A stretch of DNA of 64,000 bases from Evansella clarkii (GCF_002019695.1 NZ_KV917376.1:4040974-4104973), one strand, 5' to 3'; counted from the stretch's first letter, positions 1 to 8,960 are shown. The notes: generated from the sequence alone by a model not told the origin. Program-made: numbers and translations.

Positions 1-33
1 GAACAGTTTTTTCATATTTTTCCCCACCATGTA

Positions 34-255
34 TTATTTGTTCTCACGTCTTGCCTGCTGCTTTCGGTTATAAATATCTTTTTTCAGAAATTTAAAAAGT
101 TCCGGGATACCGTAAAAAACAGTAATACCAATAATAAAAGAAAGAAATATCTCCGCACTTATCACATTTGTAAGATAAAGAGTGACAAAACTAATTAAAA
201 CTATTATCCTCCAGTAAAATAACCATCTTATTTTGTAACCCCCAATTAAAGACAA
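34..255 (-). CDS. Small membrane protein, unknown function
   Basis: The frame encodes 73 residues with two hydrophobic stretches (about residues 10-30 and 34-50) and a basic tail ending in KQQARRENK, so it would be a two-span membrane protein with a charged cytoplasmic end. The only start at the 5' end is TTG and no convincing ribosome binding site precedes it, so the N-terminus is uncertain. I do not recognise the family. It lies divergent from the next small gene. Confidence 0.5.
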   Translation of the reverse strand: MSLIGGYKIRWLFYWRIIVLISFVTLYLTNVISAEIFLSFIIGITVFYGIPELFKFLKKDIYNRKQQARRENK

Positions 256-387
256 GCAGACTTGATGTATAGTTAAATACCGCTGTCCACTTTAATATTA
301 ACATAAATTTACATATAGTTATCTGAAATTTCCAGCAAATTGCTAAAAGATTTGTGAAAGAAGATTAACATCTATCAGAATATTATA

Positions 388-396
388 TGGTATAAT
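388..396 (+). promoter_or_regulatory. Extended -10 promoter element
   Basis: The sequence TGGTATAAT is a perfect extended -10 element, about 85 bases before the GTG start of the following small membrane gene. No strong -35 box is visible 17 bases upstream, which fits an extended -10 promoter. Confidence 0.5.
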
Positions 397-481
397 TTGG
401 ATTATCAGAGGTTACAAAGTAACAGTCACAAAAATATGTGTAGAAGCTAAGGTGACTTTACATTTAGGGGGAAGTTCAGTG

Positions 482-673
482 GTGACAGAGTTTAACTTAA
501 TCGATATTATCTATCAGGTATTTGCTTTAATTATTCCTGTGTCTATTATTATTTTAATTATTTATTTTGTACGTTCAACAAGGAAGAAAAGTGAACAGTT
601 GAAAAAAATTGAACAGAAGATAAATGATTTAGATAAAAAAGTAAACTCACTTTCAGCAAACGATGAGCGCTAA
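482..673 (+). CDS. Small single-pass membrane protein with coiled-coil tail
   Basis: The product is about 63 residues: a hydrophobic span at roughly residues 9-33, then a charged heptad-like helix (KKIEQKINDLDKKVNSL). The GTG at 482 is preferred because an AGGGGGA ribosome binding site lies about nine bases before it; an upstream GTG at 452 lacks one. Bacilli have many such short membrane-plus-coiled-coil proteins of unknown function. A similar design in reverse order (coiled coil, then membrane span) is encoded at 50178-50357. Confidence 0.7.
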   Translation: MTEFNLIDIIYQVFALIIPVSIIILIIYFVRSTRKKSEQLKKIEQKINDLDKKVNSLSANDER

Positions 674-692
674 GTGGCAAGTAGATAGAAAG

Positions 693-724
693 ATTGGGAC
701 TCCCTCATTTCCAGGAGTCCCAAT
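693..724. terminator. Terminator hairpin between convergent genes
   Basis: An 11-bp perfect stem (ATTGGGACTCC with its complement) and 10-base loop lie 20 bases after the upstream stop codon and before the convergent hydrolase gene. There is no long T-run, but the position fits termination. Confidence 0.65.
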
Positions 725-766
725 TAATTAACGCTAACCGTTTGTATTTTTTTTAATATTCCCCTT

Positions 767-1564
767 TCACTCTTGAGAAGAAGGAACCATCCAGTTCTTC
801 AGACTCTTGATTATTCCGTTTACTTCATCAGAAGTTCTGACGGCTACCTGGTGGTCGATCCCCTCCACCCTTATACTCCTTACATTCGGCAGTTTTTTTT
901 CAAACAGCCTCTGGTATTTAAAAAAGAAGATATCCAGAGTTCCGTGAACTACTGCCACAGGGCATGTAATCTCAGGGAGCCTGTCTGTAGCGTTATAATA
1001 TCTGCCGCTCCGAAAAAGACTTTTTACTATTTTAGGATTAGAAGAATTAATACTCTTAAAAACCTTCTTCCTGTGTTTTTTTGCTCCTATGCCTATAGTA
1101 TGCGAGAGCGAAAGTACTACAGCCAATAGCTTAATAATATGGAAGGTTCCGAGAAATTCCACAATCCGGATGCCTAATGAAAGTACAGGTGTACTCACTT
1201 CTGAAAAACTTGTCAATAAGATGACCCCCGCCGTTCTTTCAGGATATGAAAGGGCGAAATCCTGTGCCGCCACTCCGCCCATGGAATATCCGCAAACGAT
1301 CACTTTGTACAGTTTCAAATGGTCTGCCAGTGCCCGGATATCCTCTGTCCAGTCGGAAATCGTATAATCTTCTCTTGTTCCGTCAGTGCTTTTCCCGCTG
1401 CCTCTGTTATCAAAAGTAATAACCTGGAAATGGTTTTTCAACTTTTTCTGATGGTCGTAAAATGTGCCTGCCCCCATACCAGGAGGGCAAATAAATATAA
1501 TTGGCGGACCTTCCCCTGTTGTTTCGTAATATAAAGCAGCTCCGTCAGAATGAAAGTAAGGCAT
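767..1564 (-). CDS. Alpha/beta hydrolase
   Basis: This 265-residue protein is a soluble alpha/beta-hydrolase-fold enzyme. The nucleophile elbow is GYSMGG with Ser94. The oxyanion region follows strand 3 (PPGMGAG), and there is a DNRGSGKS loop, a late VVHGTLD acid site and a GIDHQ histidine, completing Ser-Asp-His. A lid-like insertion rich in hydrophobic residues separates the motifs. An AGGAGAG ribosome binding site supports the ATG. The substrate cannot be inferred, although this arrangement is common in esterase and haloperoxidase-like members. It is transcribed alone, divergent from the sigma-factor operon. Confidence 0.88.
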   Translation of the reverse strand: MPYFHSDGAALYYETTGEGPPIIFICPPGMGAGTFYDHQKKLKNHFQVITFDNRGSGKSTDGTREDYTISDWTEDIRALADHLKLYKVIVCGYSMGGVAAQDFALSYPERTAGVILLTSFSEVSTPVLSLGIRIVEFLGTFHIIKLLAVVLSLSHTIGIGAKKHRKKVFKSINSSNPKIVKSLFRSGRYYNATDRLPEITCPVAVVHGTLDIFFFKYQRLFEKKLPNVRSIRVEGIDHQVAVRTSDEVNGIIKSLKNWMVPSSQE

Positions 1565-1683
1565 AGTGACTCTCCTGTCCTCTGTTTAAAGATTCACTGT
1601 TCAAATGATTACTATGTAAAATACCTTTCTGTAAAATCTTTTAAACTAAGTCAGTATCATCTGAAAGAATGCTGATTAATTAT

Positions 1684-1710
1684 TCAAACCAGAAGCGCTA
1701 TAGTTTCGTC
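1684..1710 (+). promoter_or_regulatory. Candidate ECF-type promoter
   Basis: TCAAAC and CGTC separated by 17 bases, 29 bases upstream of the sigma-factor start, resemble the TGAAAC / CGTC promoter of Bacillus extracytoplasmic-function sigma factors. This would mean autoregulation. The match is by eye only. Confidence 0.45.
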
Positions 1711-1738
1711 TAAATTATTAGGAAGAGGTGAAACAGAG

Positions 1739-2287
1739 ATGAACGAACCAGAGCAAATGGAGGCGGGATTTGAAAATTTTGATGAAAGAGTTCAAATAAT
1801 TGATAAGTTAATGGATGAATACAGCGATGCGATATTACATCTTGTTTATACATATGTGAAAAACGAGACAACAGCAGAAGATTTAACTCAGGAAATTTTT
1901 ATTAAATGTTTTGAGAAGCTGCATCAATTCAATGAGCGGTCTACTTTAAAAACCTGGCTGTACCGGATTGCCAGTAATCATTGCAAAGACTACTTAAAGA
2001 GCTGGCACTACCGAAAAATTACCCTTAACGATAAGATTTTCGACTATATACCTTCCATGTCAAAAACGGAAGACGAAATAATTGCTAAGGATGAGGAAGA
2101 TATATTAGCGAAGGCAGTAATGGAGCTGCCGTTAAAATATCGGGAAGTCGTTTTTCTCCATTATTACGAGGAACTTACTCTAAAGGAGATCAGTAAGATC
2201 ACAGCAATGAACCCTAATACTTTAAAAACCAGATTAAAACGTGCGAAAGAAATTCTCAGGCATAAGATGACAAAGGAGGCAGAATAA
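1739..2287 (+). CDS. ECF-type RNA polymerase sigma-70 factor
   Basis: This 182-residue protein has sigma region 2 at about residues 25-95 (VKNETTAEDLTQEIFIKCFE, TWLYRIASNHCKDYLK) and region 4 at about 120-178 (LPLKYREVVFLHYYEELTLKEISKI, followed by NTLKTRLKRAKEIL). It lacks regions 1 and 3, as in ECF (group 4) sigma factors. AGAGGTG precedes the ATG. The stop codon overlaps the next ATG (TAATG), so it is translationally coupled to a PadR-like protein and then an FtsW-like protein. A candidate autoregulatory promoter lies upstream. No classical anti-sigma gene is adjacent; the second gene may take that role. Confidence 0.9.
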   Translation: MNEPEQMEAGFENFDERVQIIDKLMDEYSDAILHLVYTYVKNETTAEDLTQEIFIKCFEKLHQFNERSTLKTWLYRIASNHCKDYLKSWHYRKITLNDKIFDYIPSMSKTEDEIIAKDEEDILAKAVMELPLKYREVVFLHYYEELTLKEISKITAMNPNTLKTRLKRAKEILRHKMTKEAE

Positions 2288-2721
2288 TGGGCGACCCATT
2301 TACTAATCTGAAAAGCGCTTTGAAGAAAACAGTTTTTAAGGATATCTCCTTTTCTGAAGAAAGAAAAACTGCCGTAAGGAATTCACTACAGGAAAGTCCG
2401 TCCAGTACGCAACTCCATTCCTGGAAGGAAGAAACTCTCAAGACTATTCTCGAATCGCTCAAGCAGGAAGCTAAAGACGGGTATGAAATTTCCAGTCTCC
2501 TTTTTCAGAAAAATGACTCGAGTTTCCGAAATAAGGAAGGTGAGCTCTATACTCTGCTGCATTTGCTGGAAAACAAAAGTATTATTGCCGCCCGCTGGTA
2601 TGATGAAAAAAAATATTACTCACTCACTGGAAAAGGGAAAAAAATTTTGGCTGTTACAAGACGAGAAAAATCTCCACAGCAAACCTCCCTTAAACAACTG
2701 ATTCTGGAGGCTTCTATATGA
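2287..2721 (+). CDS. PadR-like winged-helix protein with extra N-terminal segment
   Basis: The C-terminal half (about residues 62-125, from DGYEISSLLF to YYSLTGKGKK) reads as a PadR-type winged helix: a recognition helix region, a wing with ARWYDEKKYYSLT, and a terminal lysine-rich segment. The first 55 residues (LKSALKKTVFKDISFSEER) look like the short cytoplasmic N-termini found on some anti-sigma factors, but that is inference. It overlaps the sigma gene before it and the FtsW-like gene after it (ATGA), so the three form one operon. It probably controls the operon or senses through the HAAS domain of the next protein. Confidence 0.75.
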   Translation: MGDPFTNLKSALKKTVFKDISFSEERKTAVRNSLQESPSSTQLHSWKEETLKTILESLKQEAKDGYEISSLLFQKNDSSFRNKEGELYTLLHLLENKSIIAARWYDEKKYYSLTGKGKKILAVTRREKSPQQTSLKQLILEASI

Positions 2722-4052
2722 GCCTTGTAAACTTTGATGAATTTCTGAATAAGGTAACCTCCAGAATTAAGTCTAAAGAGGCTCACTCGTTCATAAAAAA
2801 GGAGCTGACTAATCACCTTAAAGAGCTAAGCGAGTCGTTTCAAAAGCGTGGCATTCCAAAAAAAGAAGCACATGAGATGGCAATTCAGTCTATGGGCAAC
2901 CCTTTTACAATCGGAGAACGTTTAAACCGGATACACCGCCCCAAAATGGACTGGTTCCTTGTTTCTCTGTTTATTATTATTGCTAGCTCAAGTTTCCTTC
3001 TTCTCCTTGGCGGAATTCCTGGCATATCACTCTCTGGGGCAACCTACCTGGTCAGGCAGGCAATCTGGTATGGCATTGCTTTCGCAGTAATTCTTAGTTT
3101 TTTGTTTTTTGATTACAGTAAATTAAAGGATTGGTGGGGGTGTTTATATTTAAGCGGGGTAGGCCTCCTCATTTATACATTACTTTTCGGAACATATATT
3201 CAGGGTATGATTAGATGGATTTCTGTTGGTCCCATTATGGTTGATTCCTCAATACTCAGCTTATTTTTATTTTTTATTGCCTGGGCTGGAATAATGAGTA
3301 ACATTAATAATTTCAGCAGCTTGAGGAAGCAGGCATTGCTCGTCATGATGGCCTGGGTTCCTGTCATACTTTTTGCTTTAATGCCGCATTACATTTTTTC
3401 AATCATTTATATTTGTTTTGTTTTAACTATGTTTGCTTTTTCTCACGTTGAGAAGAAAATAGCTTTAACTTTTGCAGGAGCCAACATAACAATAGGGATG
3501 CTGGTCCCTGCAGCGATTTTGATTTCTTCCAGAGATGTTTATTTTTATTATCGTTTCTCTGCCTTCTTTGATCCATCTTCCGACCAACTCGGTTTAGGTT
3601 ATATGTACATTATCGTTAGAGAAGTTTTGAGTAATGCCGGATGGTTCGGCAATGGTTTTACACGTGACGTAAACATCCAGTCTCTTCCTGGACTTCACAC
3701 CGACTTCGCTTTTATTTATCTTGTTTATACAATGGGGTGGCTGTTCGGTATATTTCTGTGCCTTATCCTGCTGCTTTTCATTTTTCGAATCTCTTTTAAT
3801 GCATTCAGGACGAAGGACATGTTCGGCAGGTTGTTAGTTTTAGGGGGGGCTGTACTATTCACTGTCCCAGCATGCTGGAATATACTGATGGGATTAGGCA
3901 TTGTTCCCATTATCGGTATCTCCCTCCCGCTGGTCAGTTATGGCGGTCTAATGTTAATGCTTTATGCTGCTGTCCTCGGTCTGATTTTGAATGTATACAG
4001 GAGAAAGGATATTGTGGAGACCTCGATGCACTACACTAGCAGCAGAAAATGA
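2718..4052 (+). CDS. HAAS-domain plus FtsW/RodA/SpoVE-family membrane protein
   Basis: The 444-residue product starts with a soluble region (about residues 1-75) with the pattern of a HAAS / permease-prefix domain (KKELTNHLKEL, KEAHEMAIQSMGNP). About ten membrane spans follow. The SEDS hallmarks are present: GLHTDFAFIYLVYTMGW, with Asp329 at the position of the SEDS catalytic aspartate, and a C-terminal VSYGGLMLMLY. SEDS proteins are peptidoglycan glycosyltransferases. HAAS domains are typically paired with PadR regulators, which matches the gene just upstream. The role is likely envelope-stress-linked cell-wall synthesis controlled by the upstream sigma factor. Confidence 0.88.
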   Translation: MSLVNFDEFLNKVTSRIKSKEAHSFIKKELTNHLKELSESFQKRGIPKKEAHEMAIQSMGNPFTIGERLNRIHRPKMDWFLVSLFIIIASSSFLLLLGGIPGISLSGATYLVRQAIWYGIAFAVILSFLFFDYSKLKDWWGCLYLSGVGLLIYTLLFGTYIQGMIRWISVGPIMVDSSILSLFLFFIAWAGIMSNINNFSSLRKQALLVMMAWVPVILFALMPHYIFSIIYICFVLTMFAFSHVEKKIALTFAGANITIGMLVPAAILISSRDVYFYYRFSAFFDPSSDQLGLGYMYIIVREVLSNAGWFGNGFTRDVNIQSLPGLHTDFAFIYLVYTMGWLFGIFLCLILLLFIFRISFNAFRTKDMFGRLLVLGGAVLFTVPACWNILMGLGIVPIIGISLPLVSYGGLMLMLYAAVLGLILNVYRRKDIVETSMHYTSSRK

Positions 4053-4055
4053 ATT

Positions 4056-4084
4056 GCCGGGAGCTGATTAGCACCCGGCTTTCT
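4056..4084 (+). terminator. Terminator of the sigma-PadR-FtsW operon
   Basis: GCCGGG and CCCGGC pair over a 12-base loop, followed by TTTCT, directly after the FtsW-like stop codon. Confidence 0.7.
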
Positions 4085-4146
4085 ATTGGGAAACTGCTTA
4101 GTTATGTTTCTTCAGCACCTTTATTAAATTATGCAGCTCAAGACAA

Positions 4147-5154
4147 CTATTCTACTTCAAAACCTTTGTCCTGAAGCAGCTCAATAATGTTCTCTGGACC
4201 AAAGAAGTGAGCGGCACCAGCTATCACAAAATAAGTGCTTTCTTCATCGCCCTCTAAAAATCCGATAATGCTTTCAGCCATTTCTTCATTTCTTTCAGTT
4301 AACAGGAGCCGCTGGAATTCCGGCAGGTTATCGTTGCTAAAATAAGTATCCTTCACCCAATTAGCAAAAGCCTGTGAATCTCCATCCATCCAATAACTTA
4401 TAGCTTCGTCATAGATAGCTTCGTTGCCTTCCTTGATAACATGGACCGTCCACCGCAAAAGTTCCTCCTGCTCCTCTTCCGGTAGCTGGTCATAAACAAA
4501 TGGCGGGAACTCTGCCTCAAGTCCTTTCAAAACCATACTTCCAGACATTTTGTCGATGAAATATTCTTCCACTCCCACATTATAATCATACTTTACCTGT
4601 CCCCAGAGCTGTTCAAGAAGCAGATGTACCGACCAAGGTTTCATATTTTGGATATCTTTGTCTGTGAGCTCAACTTGAGGAAGCACTACCTGGATCTCCT
4701 TATATAGTTTCTCCGAAATATGCTCTTCTAGCATCTCGCCTTCTTCTAGATACTGTAACTCTGTAAACTTAGAAAACGCCGTTTCAAGTTCGTCCGAAAT
4801 CAAATCGTATTCAAGTACAAGATAATCTGACCGGAGGAACGCTTCTTCAATATCGCTGTTCATCGGGTACATTTCTTCCGTGCCGGCATGAAAAGAACCA
4901 AGCATGTAAACTGTATTTTTTCCATTAATTGTTTTCCAGAAAAGCCCCTCGCTCCCATTCTTCGCTTTGTTGTCCGGCTGATTTTCCGTTTGTTGTTTCC
5001 CATCTTTTGTATCAACATGCTTATCATCACTTTTTTCTTCCTCAACATCGGTTTCCTGAGCCACTGCCGAATCTGTATCCGGCCCTTCATTTTCCGTACA
5101 CCCTGCAATGATGATAAAACTTAATAATATGATCAGAGCTATGTAATATTTCAT
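4147..5154 (-). CDS. TraB/GumN-family lipoprotein
   Basis: This 335-residue protein begins with a lipoprotein signal (hydrophobic residues 5-18, lipobox IIIAGC with the modified Cys at residue 19). An acidic, low-complexity linker covers about residues 20-68, and then comes a TraB/GumN domain. Both family signatures are present: YMLGSFHAG near the start of the domain and FVIAGAAHFFGPENIIELL at the end. Members are thought to be metal-dependent proteases or hydrolases related to TIKI. It should be tethered outside the membrane. An AAAGGGG site precedes the ATG. It is a single gene, divergent from the 5577 gene across repeat array A. Confidence 0.85.
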   Translation of the reverse strand: MKYYIALIILLSFIIIAGCTENEGPDTDSAVAQETDVEEEKSDDKHVDTKDGKQQTENQPDNKAKNGSEGLFWKTINGKNTVYMLGSFHAGTEEMYPMNSDIEEAFLRSDYLVLEYDLISDELETAFSKFTELQYLEEGEMLEEHISEKLYKEIQVVLPQVELTDKDIQNMKPWSVHLLLEQLWGQVKYDYNVGVEEYFIDKMSGSMVLKGLEAEFPPFVYDQLPEEEQEELLRWTVHVIKEGNEAIYDEAISYWMDGDSQAFANWVKDTYFSNDNLPEFQRLLLTERNEEMAESIIGFLEGDEESTYFVIAGAAHFFGPENIIELLQDKGFEVE

Positions 5155-5267
5155 TTGCAGCCCCTTTCTGGAATTAATATTTCTCTTTAAAACTATTAAA
5201 CTGCCTTTTTACAATATATTACATTGTTATTTTCCATATAAAGTAAAAAATCCTCTGGACTCACTTA

Positions 5268-5361
5268 GTTATCGGCGAAACCGATGAGTTTATCGGCGAA
5301 ATTCTTAATATATCGGCGAATCCGGTGAGTTTATCGGCGAAATCCTCATTTTATCGGCGAC
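5268..5361. repeat. Array A: five TTATCGGCGA cores at 20-21 bp spacing
   Basis: The core ATCGGCGA starts at 5271, 5292, 5312, 5333 and 5353, so spacings are 21, 20, 21 and 20 bp. The bases between cores vary. The array lies in a non-coding stretch of about 420 bases between two divergent genes, which otherwise contains only C-rich and A-rich sequence. Confidence 0.85.
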
Positions 5362-5576
5362 GCGCCAATAAAGCCGCCCTAACCCTACACTAAATTACCT
5401 GGCCACCTCCCTCCCCCCCTTTCCTACAAAATATCCCTCCCCAATCCCCAGAGACAAAAATTCATACATAAAAAGCAGGCAGGCGGGGAAACGTATTAGT
5501 AGCAGACTTAGTTTTTACACATAGAATTTTCAAAGCTTCTTTGTCTGGGGGGAAATCTTACTAGAAGGTGGATAAT

Positions 5577-6089
5577 ATGAGTCGATTTAAGTCAACGTAT
5601 AAAGAGTGGTACCTTCTGTCTTTTCTCCACCTTTCCATGGGCGGGACGGTGGCATTTGCCATCTTTCTCCACGGAAAGCCGGGAGCTGCCGCAGGTTTGT
5701 TCTTACTCCTGTTGACCGCTTGCATTTACTGGTGGAAACAAGTGTATGAATATAACCAAAAGCTGGACAGGAAGGCACACTTATATGTGGAAACCCCTCT
5801 GTTAAACGAACAGCAAAAGCATTTTTTCGTATTTGGCTTCCGGGAGGATTTAAATTATCCGAAGAAAAGAGTCTTTTACTTCAGAGAAAACGCCAGAAAA
5901 GTGTTTTATCACTTTGAACATAAGATTCAGAACGATGTGCCATTAAATAAAAAAGAACAATATATTCTCAATATGTTTCTCATTGGCCAGCTCGACCTGA
6001 GCATGATCTATTTCCGGTTTGAGGAAATGTTTAAAAACAAGCAAGCTTCAGTTTTTAATAATGAGATAAACCTGGAGTCAAATATGTAA
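5577..6089 (+). CDS. Two-span membrane protein, unknown function
   Basis: The 170-residue product has two adjacent membrane spans (about residues 11-31 and 35-53) and then a soluble region rich in aromatic and basic residues (KKRVFYFRENARKVFYHFEHK). ATG 5577 is chosen because GAAGGTGG lies just before it; an in-frame GTG at 5568 falls inside that ribosome binding site. I do not recognise the family. It is followed by a terminator, so it is transcribed singly. Confidence 0.75.
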   Translation: MSRFKSTYKEWYLLSFLHLSMGGTVAFAIFLHGKPGAAAGLFLLLLTACIYWWKQVYEYNQKLDRKAHLYVETPLLNEQQKHFFVFGFREDLNYPKKRVFYFRENARKVFYHFEHKIQNDVPLNKKEQYILNMFLIGQLDLSMIYFRFEEMFKNKQASVFNNEINLESNM

Positions 6090-6097
6090 AAAAGGGA

Positions 6098-6125
6098 CCG
6101 GCATGCTTTCCAGCTTGCCGGTTTT
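6098..6125 (+). terminator. Terminator hairpin
   Basis: CCGGCA and TGCCGG pair over a 12-base loop and are followed by TTTTCC, just after the stop codon at 6089. Confidence 0.65.
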
Positions 6126-6346
6126 CCTATGCTTTTTAATCCGGCAAAAGATTTTCGACAAATGCAACTGTCGATTAATTTTTTTCATTTAAAATATCCG
6201 CTGCAAATATATTTAACTACAGTTCAACGAGGTGACATGGAAGTCGTCTGTTGGCATTGTTCAGACAGATGTTATTGCCAGGGCTGGTTACCAGCTGCAG
6301 GAGTGAATTAAAAGTCGTCCCAATCAAAAAAGAGGAGATGAGCATC

Positions 6347-6733
6347 TTGGGGTATCACTTCATTAGAATTTCCGTGCTTTATTTTGTAGTGGGAGTCCTC
6401 CTCGGTCTTTACATGTCTATGACTTATAATTTTTCTTTTACCGGCGTCCATGCCCATGTTAATTTGCTAGGCTGGACTTCCATGACACTGGCAGGCATCC
6501 TGTATGTGCTTTTTCCGAAAGCAGGACGAAGCATTTTAGGAAAAATTCACTTCATCCTCCACAATATTGGTCTGCTCATAATGATGGTTGCTCTGTTTAC
6601 TCTAGTACAGACAGGCTATGAAGCATTAGGGCCTGTCATTGGAATTGGCGGAATATCCTTGATTATTGGTGTTATTCTTTTTGCGATTAACATATTCAGG
6701 AATATGACTCCGGAAAATTTGCAGAAAGGTTAG
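6347..6733 (+). CDS. Short haem-copper oxidase subunit I-like membrane protein
   Basis: About 128 residues form four membrane spans. The motif VHAHVNLLGW is typical of the short cytochrome-c-oxidase subunit I / NorB-like proteins found in bacilli. Such proteins keep histidines that could bind haem but lack the full catalytic subunit, so a sensory or haem-binding role is more likely than respiration. The TTG at 6347 is preferred because AGAGGAG is nine bases upstream; ATG 6338 directly abuts that site. A pair of Met residues and an even number of spans agree with an inner-membrane protein. Confidence 0.75.
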   Translation: MGYHFIRISVLYFVVGVLLGLYMSMTYNFSFTGVHAHVNLLGWTSMTLAGILYVLFPKAGRSILGKIHFILHNIGLLIMMVALFTLVQTGYEALGPVIGIGGISLIIGVILFAINIFRNMTPENLQKG

Positions 6734-6774
6734 CTAAACAAATTATCTAACCCTATAGAATAGTGCTAAAACCA

Positions 6775-6802
6775 GCCCCCTTCAGGTGCCGCATAAGGGG
6801 GC
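6775..6802. terminator. Possible terminator hairpin
   Basis: GCCCCCTT pairs with AAGGGGGC across 12 bases, 41 bases after the preceding stop. No T-run follows, so function is uncertain. Confidence 0.4.
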
Positions 6803-6886
6803 CTTGCTCTGGAAGATTTCCGGGACTTTATCTGCAGGATACTTACCATGCGTACAAAATAATAACAGCTCCAGTACCTTTCCTTT

Positions 6887-7249
6887 TTAATCAGCGAACA
6901 CAACCGTTACTCCTTTTCTATCCTCTACGTGTATTTGAAATGGCGGGGAAATTTTGTCGGAAAGCAGACGGACCAGGTGATTCGCGATAAATTCTGTATT
7001 TTTATCAGCAGAGTCAAGGGTGGTTTCTATCACCAGTTCGTCCGCGAAAAATCTAAAGCCGGAAATCTCCAGCCCCTCAATATCGGCGCTTAATATTATT
7101 TCGGTTATAGAGCTGGCAGCCAGGTCAAGGTTTTTCCTGTTAACTTTCAAAGCTTTCTCTACTTCAACACGTTCTGCAAACCTGATTATGCCAGTGGCTC
7201 CCACAGCAATAACAACAGCAATAATGCCAATGAAAATGATATGCCGCAT
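6887..7249 (-). CDS. Membrane-anchored protein, unknown function
   Basis: The 120-residue product has an N-terminal hydrophobic anchor (about residues 3-22) and an extracytoplasmic domain of alternating strands and helices (EGLEISGFRFFADELVIETTLDS). An AAAGGAG site supports the ATG. No known motif was seen. It is a single gene between two plus-strand genes. Confidence 0.7.
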   Translation of the reverse strand: MRHIIFIGIIAVVIAVGATGIIRFAERVEVEKALKVNRKNLDLAASSITEIILSADIEGLEISGFRFFADELVIETTLDSADKNTEFIANHLVRLLSDKISPPFQIHVEDRKGVTVVFAD

Positions 7250-7508
7250 TAAAACAGCTCCTTTCTTAAAATAAATCTATGTACATGCATGGGGGAATAT
7301 CCTCCACACTCTGTAATTTCACAAAATAAAGCTGGCTCGTAAGCCCCCTCAATCCGTACCAGGACGAAAGAAAATATTCTTAACCAAAAACTTCTCCAAC
7401 TTACAAAATACGACAGACTAATCGCTGACTTTCTAGTACAATAAGATTAATAGTGTAACAGGAATATTTTCCAGACAGAGAAGTGTATGGTTTTAGGGGG
7501 GAATTATT

Positions 7509-8954
7509 ATGGGATACCCATTAGAACAAGCAGTGGAAGAGGTTGCTCCTCCGAAAAAGGTATCTTTGAAGTGGTATAAAAACTGGATGATTATCACAGC
7601 AGCAATTATTCTTATTATTGCGCTTTCTGCTGCGGGAATGTTTTATTATCAGACAACGCATTTTAATTCGAATGTAGACATTAATGAGGTCGATGTCAGT
7701 GGACTGACAGCCGAACAGGCATTAAGTAAATTACAGGCGACAGTTTTAACGAATGAGATTTACATTGGAGATCAGCTCGTTTTAGCCGGAGAAGAAACTA
7801 ACATGGCTTATACAGAAGCAGATTTGCCTGAAATTAAGAGTTTACTGGAAAGCCAGTACACATTTTTCCCATCTTCCGAGGCTACATCGTTCCATATCAT
7901 GCCAGTGGAAACAGACAGCTACCGCGATGAAGAATTGAGAAGTGAACTGGAACAGACACTCCTCGCTATGAATCAGGATCTGGAGGCCCCTGTAGATGCA
8001 GAGGCATATATAGAAAATGGAGAAATTCTTATTTCCGAAAGTGCTGCAGGAGAACAGTTTGATATTAGCGGCTTGCTGGTTCAGTATGACAAGCAGGAAT
8101 ATACGCACAACTTTTATCTGGAGGCAGAATATCTGCAGCCAGTTACAGAGGACAGTGACTTCGTCGCCTCCCAGGTGGAACGCCTTGAAGACTTTCTTAA
8201 CCATACTGTTGAATATGAAATCCAGGATCAGGTCTACTCCTTACAGGCCGGCGAGCTTATAAGCGATGCTGCATTATCAGACGAGATGGAAGTTGTTATA
8301 CATGGGGATACGATCCACGACACTGTCTCGGAAATCAGCGGCACTCATTCCACCTTAGGGAAAGATTTCACCTTTACAACTCACTCAGGTTCCGTCATAT
8401 CTGTGGAAGGTAAAGGATACGGCTGGGCTCTTGAAACAGAAAAAGAGGCAGAAGCCATTCACGCTGCGTTTGTAAATGGGGAAAAATCAATTTCCGCTTC
8501 CAATACGTACGGAAATGGCTGGCAGGGTGAAGGCTACGGATTTGACGTTACATCAAACGACGGCATTGGTGGCACTTATGCAGAGGTTTCCCTGGCTGAG
8601 CAGCGAATGTGGATCTACAAAGACGGTGAACTTGTTGTAACGACTAATGTAGTTACGGGAAATGAAAGCACAGACCGTGGAACATTGCCAGGTGTATGGT
8701 ATATCCTTTATAAGACCACCGATTATACACTTAATGGCGTTGCTGCAGACGGAGAAAGGTACGCTACAGATGTAAAATACTGGGCGCCATTCACCAATAG
8801 CGGCCAGGGATTTCACGACGCTGACTGGAGGACCAATTGGTCAGGTAACGCTTACTTGAATGCAGGGTCCAATGGTTGTGTTAACATTCCTCCAGACGTT
8901 ATGAAAAAAGTGTACGATAACTTAAGCACATACGACCCGGTTGTTATCTATTAA
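7509..8954 (+). CDS. L,D-transpeptidase with peptidoglycan-binding-like domain (YkuD family)
   Basis: The 481-residue enzyme has a short cytoplasmic tail and one membrane anchor (about residues 27-48). Long extracellular repeats of the PG_binding_4 type (VDINEVDVSGLTAEQAL) cover about 55-340, and a YkuD catalytic domain lies at about 350-481. The active site is complete: a GFHDADW histidine and GSNGCVN with Cys457. It would make 3-3 cross-links, or attach other partners, in the cell wall. AGGGGGG precedes the ATG and a strong terminator follows, so the gene is monocistronic. Confidence 0.93.
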   Translation: MGYPLEQAVEEVAPPKKVSLKWYKNWMIITAAIILIIALSAAGMFYYQTTHFNSNVDINEVDVSGLTAEQALSKLQATVLTNEIYIGDQLVLAGEETNMAYTEADLPEIKSLLESQYTFFPSSEATSFHIMPVETDSYRDEELRSELEQTLLAMNQDLEAPVDAEAYIENGEILISESAAGEQFDISGLLVQYDKQEYTHNFYLEAEYLQPVTEDSDFVASQVERLEDFLNHTVEYEIQDQVYSLQAGELISDAALSDEMEVVIHGDTIHDTVSEISGTHSTLGKDFTFTTHSGSVISVEGKGYGWALETEKEAEAIHAAFVNGEKSISASNTYGNGWQGEGYGFDVTSNDGIGGTYAEVSLAEQRMWIYKDGELVVTTNVVTGNESTDRGTLPGVWYILYKTTDYTLNGVAADGERYATDVKYWAPFTNSGQGFHDADWRTNWSGNAYLNAGSNGCVNIPPDVMKKVYDNLSTYDPVVIY

Positions 8955-8960
8955 AATAGC

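Noticed and set aside
452-481. Upstream GTG at 452 as start of the small membrane protein
   Set aside because: The AGGGGGA ribosome binding site lies inside this extension and points to GTG 482.
5268-5361. Short regularly spaced repeats as a CRISPR array
   Set aside because: Cores are 8-10 bases with 20-21 bp spacing, no uniform spacers of 30 bases, no cas genes and no leader. The same applies to the other arrays.
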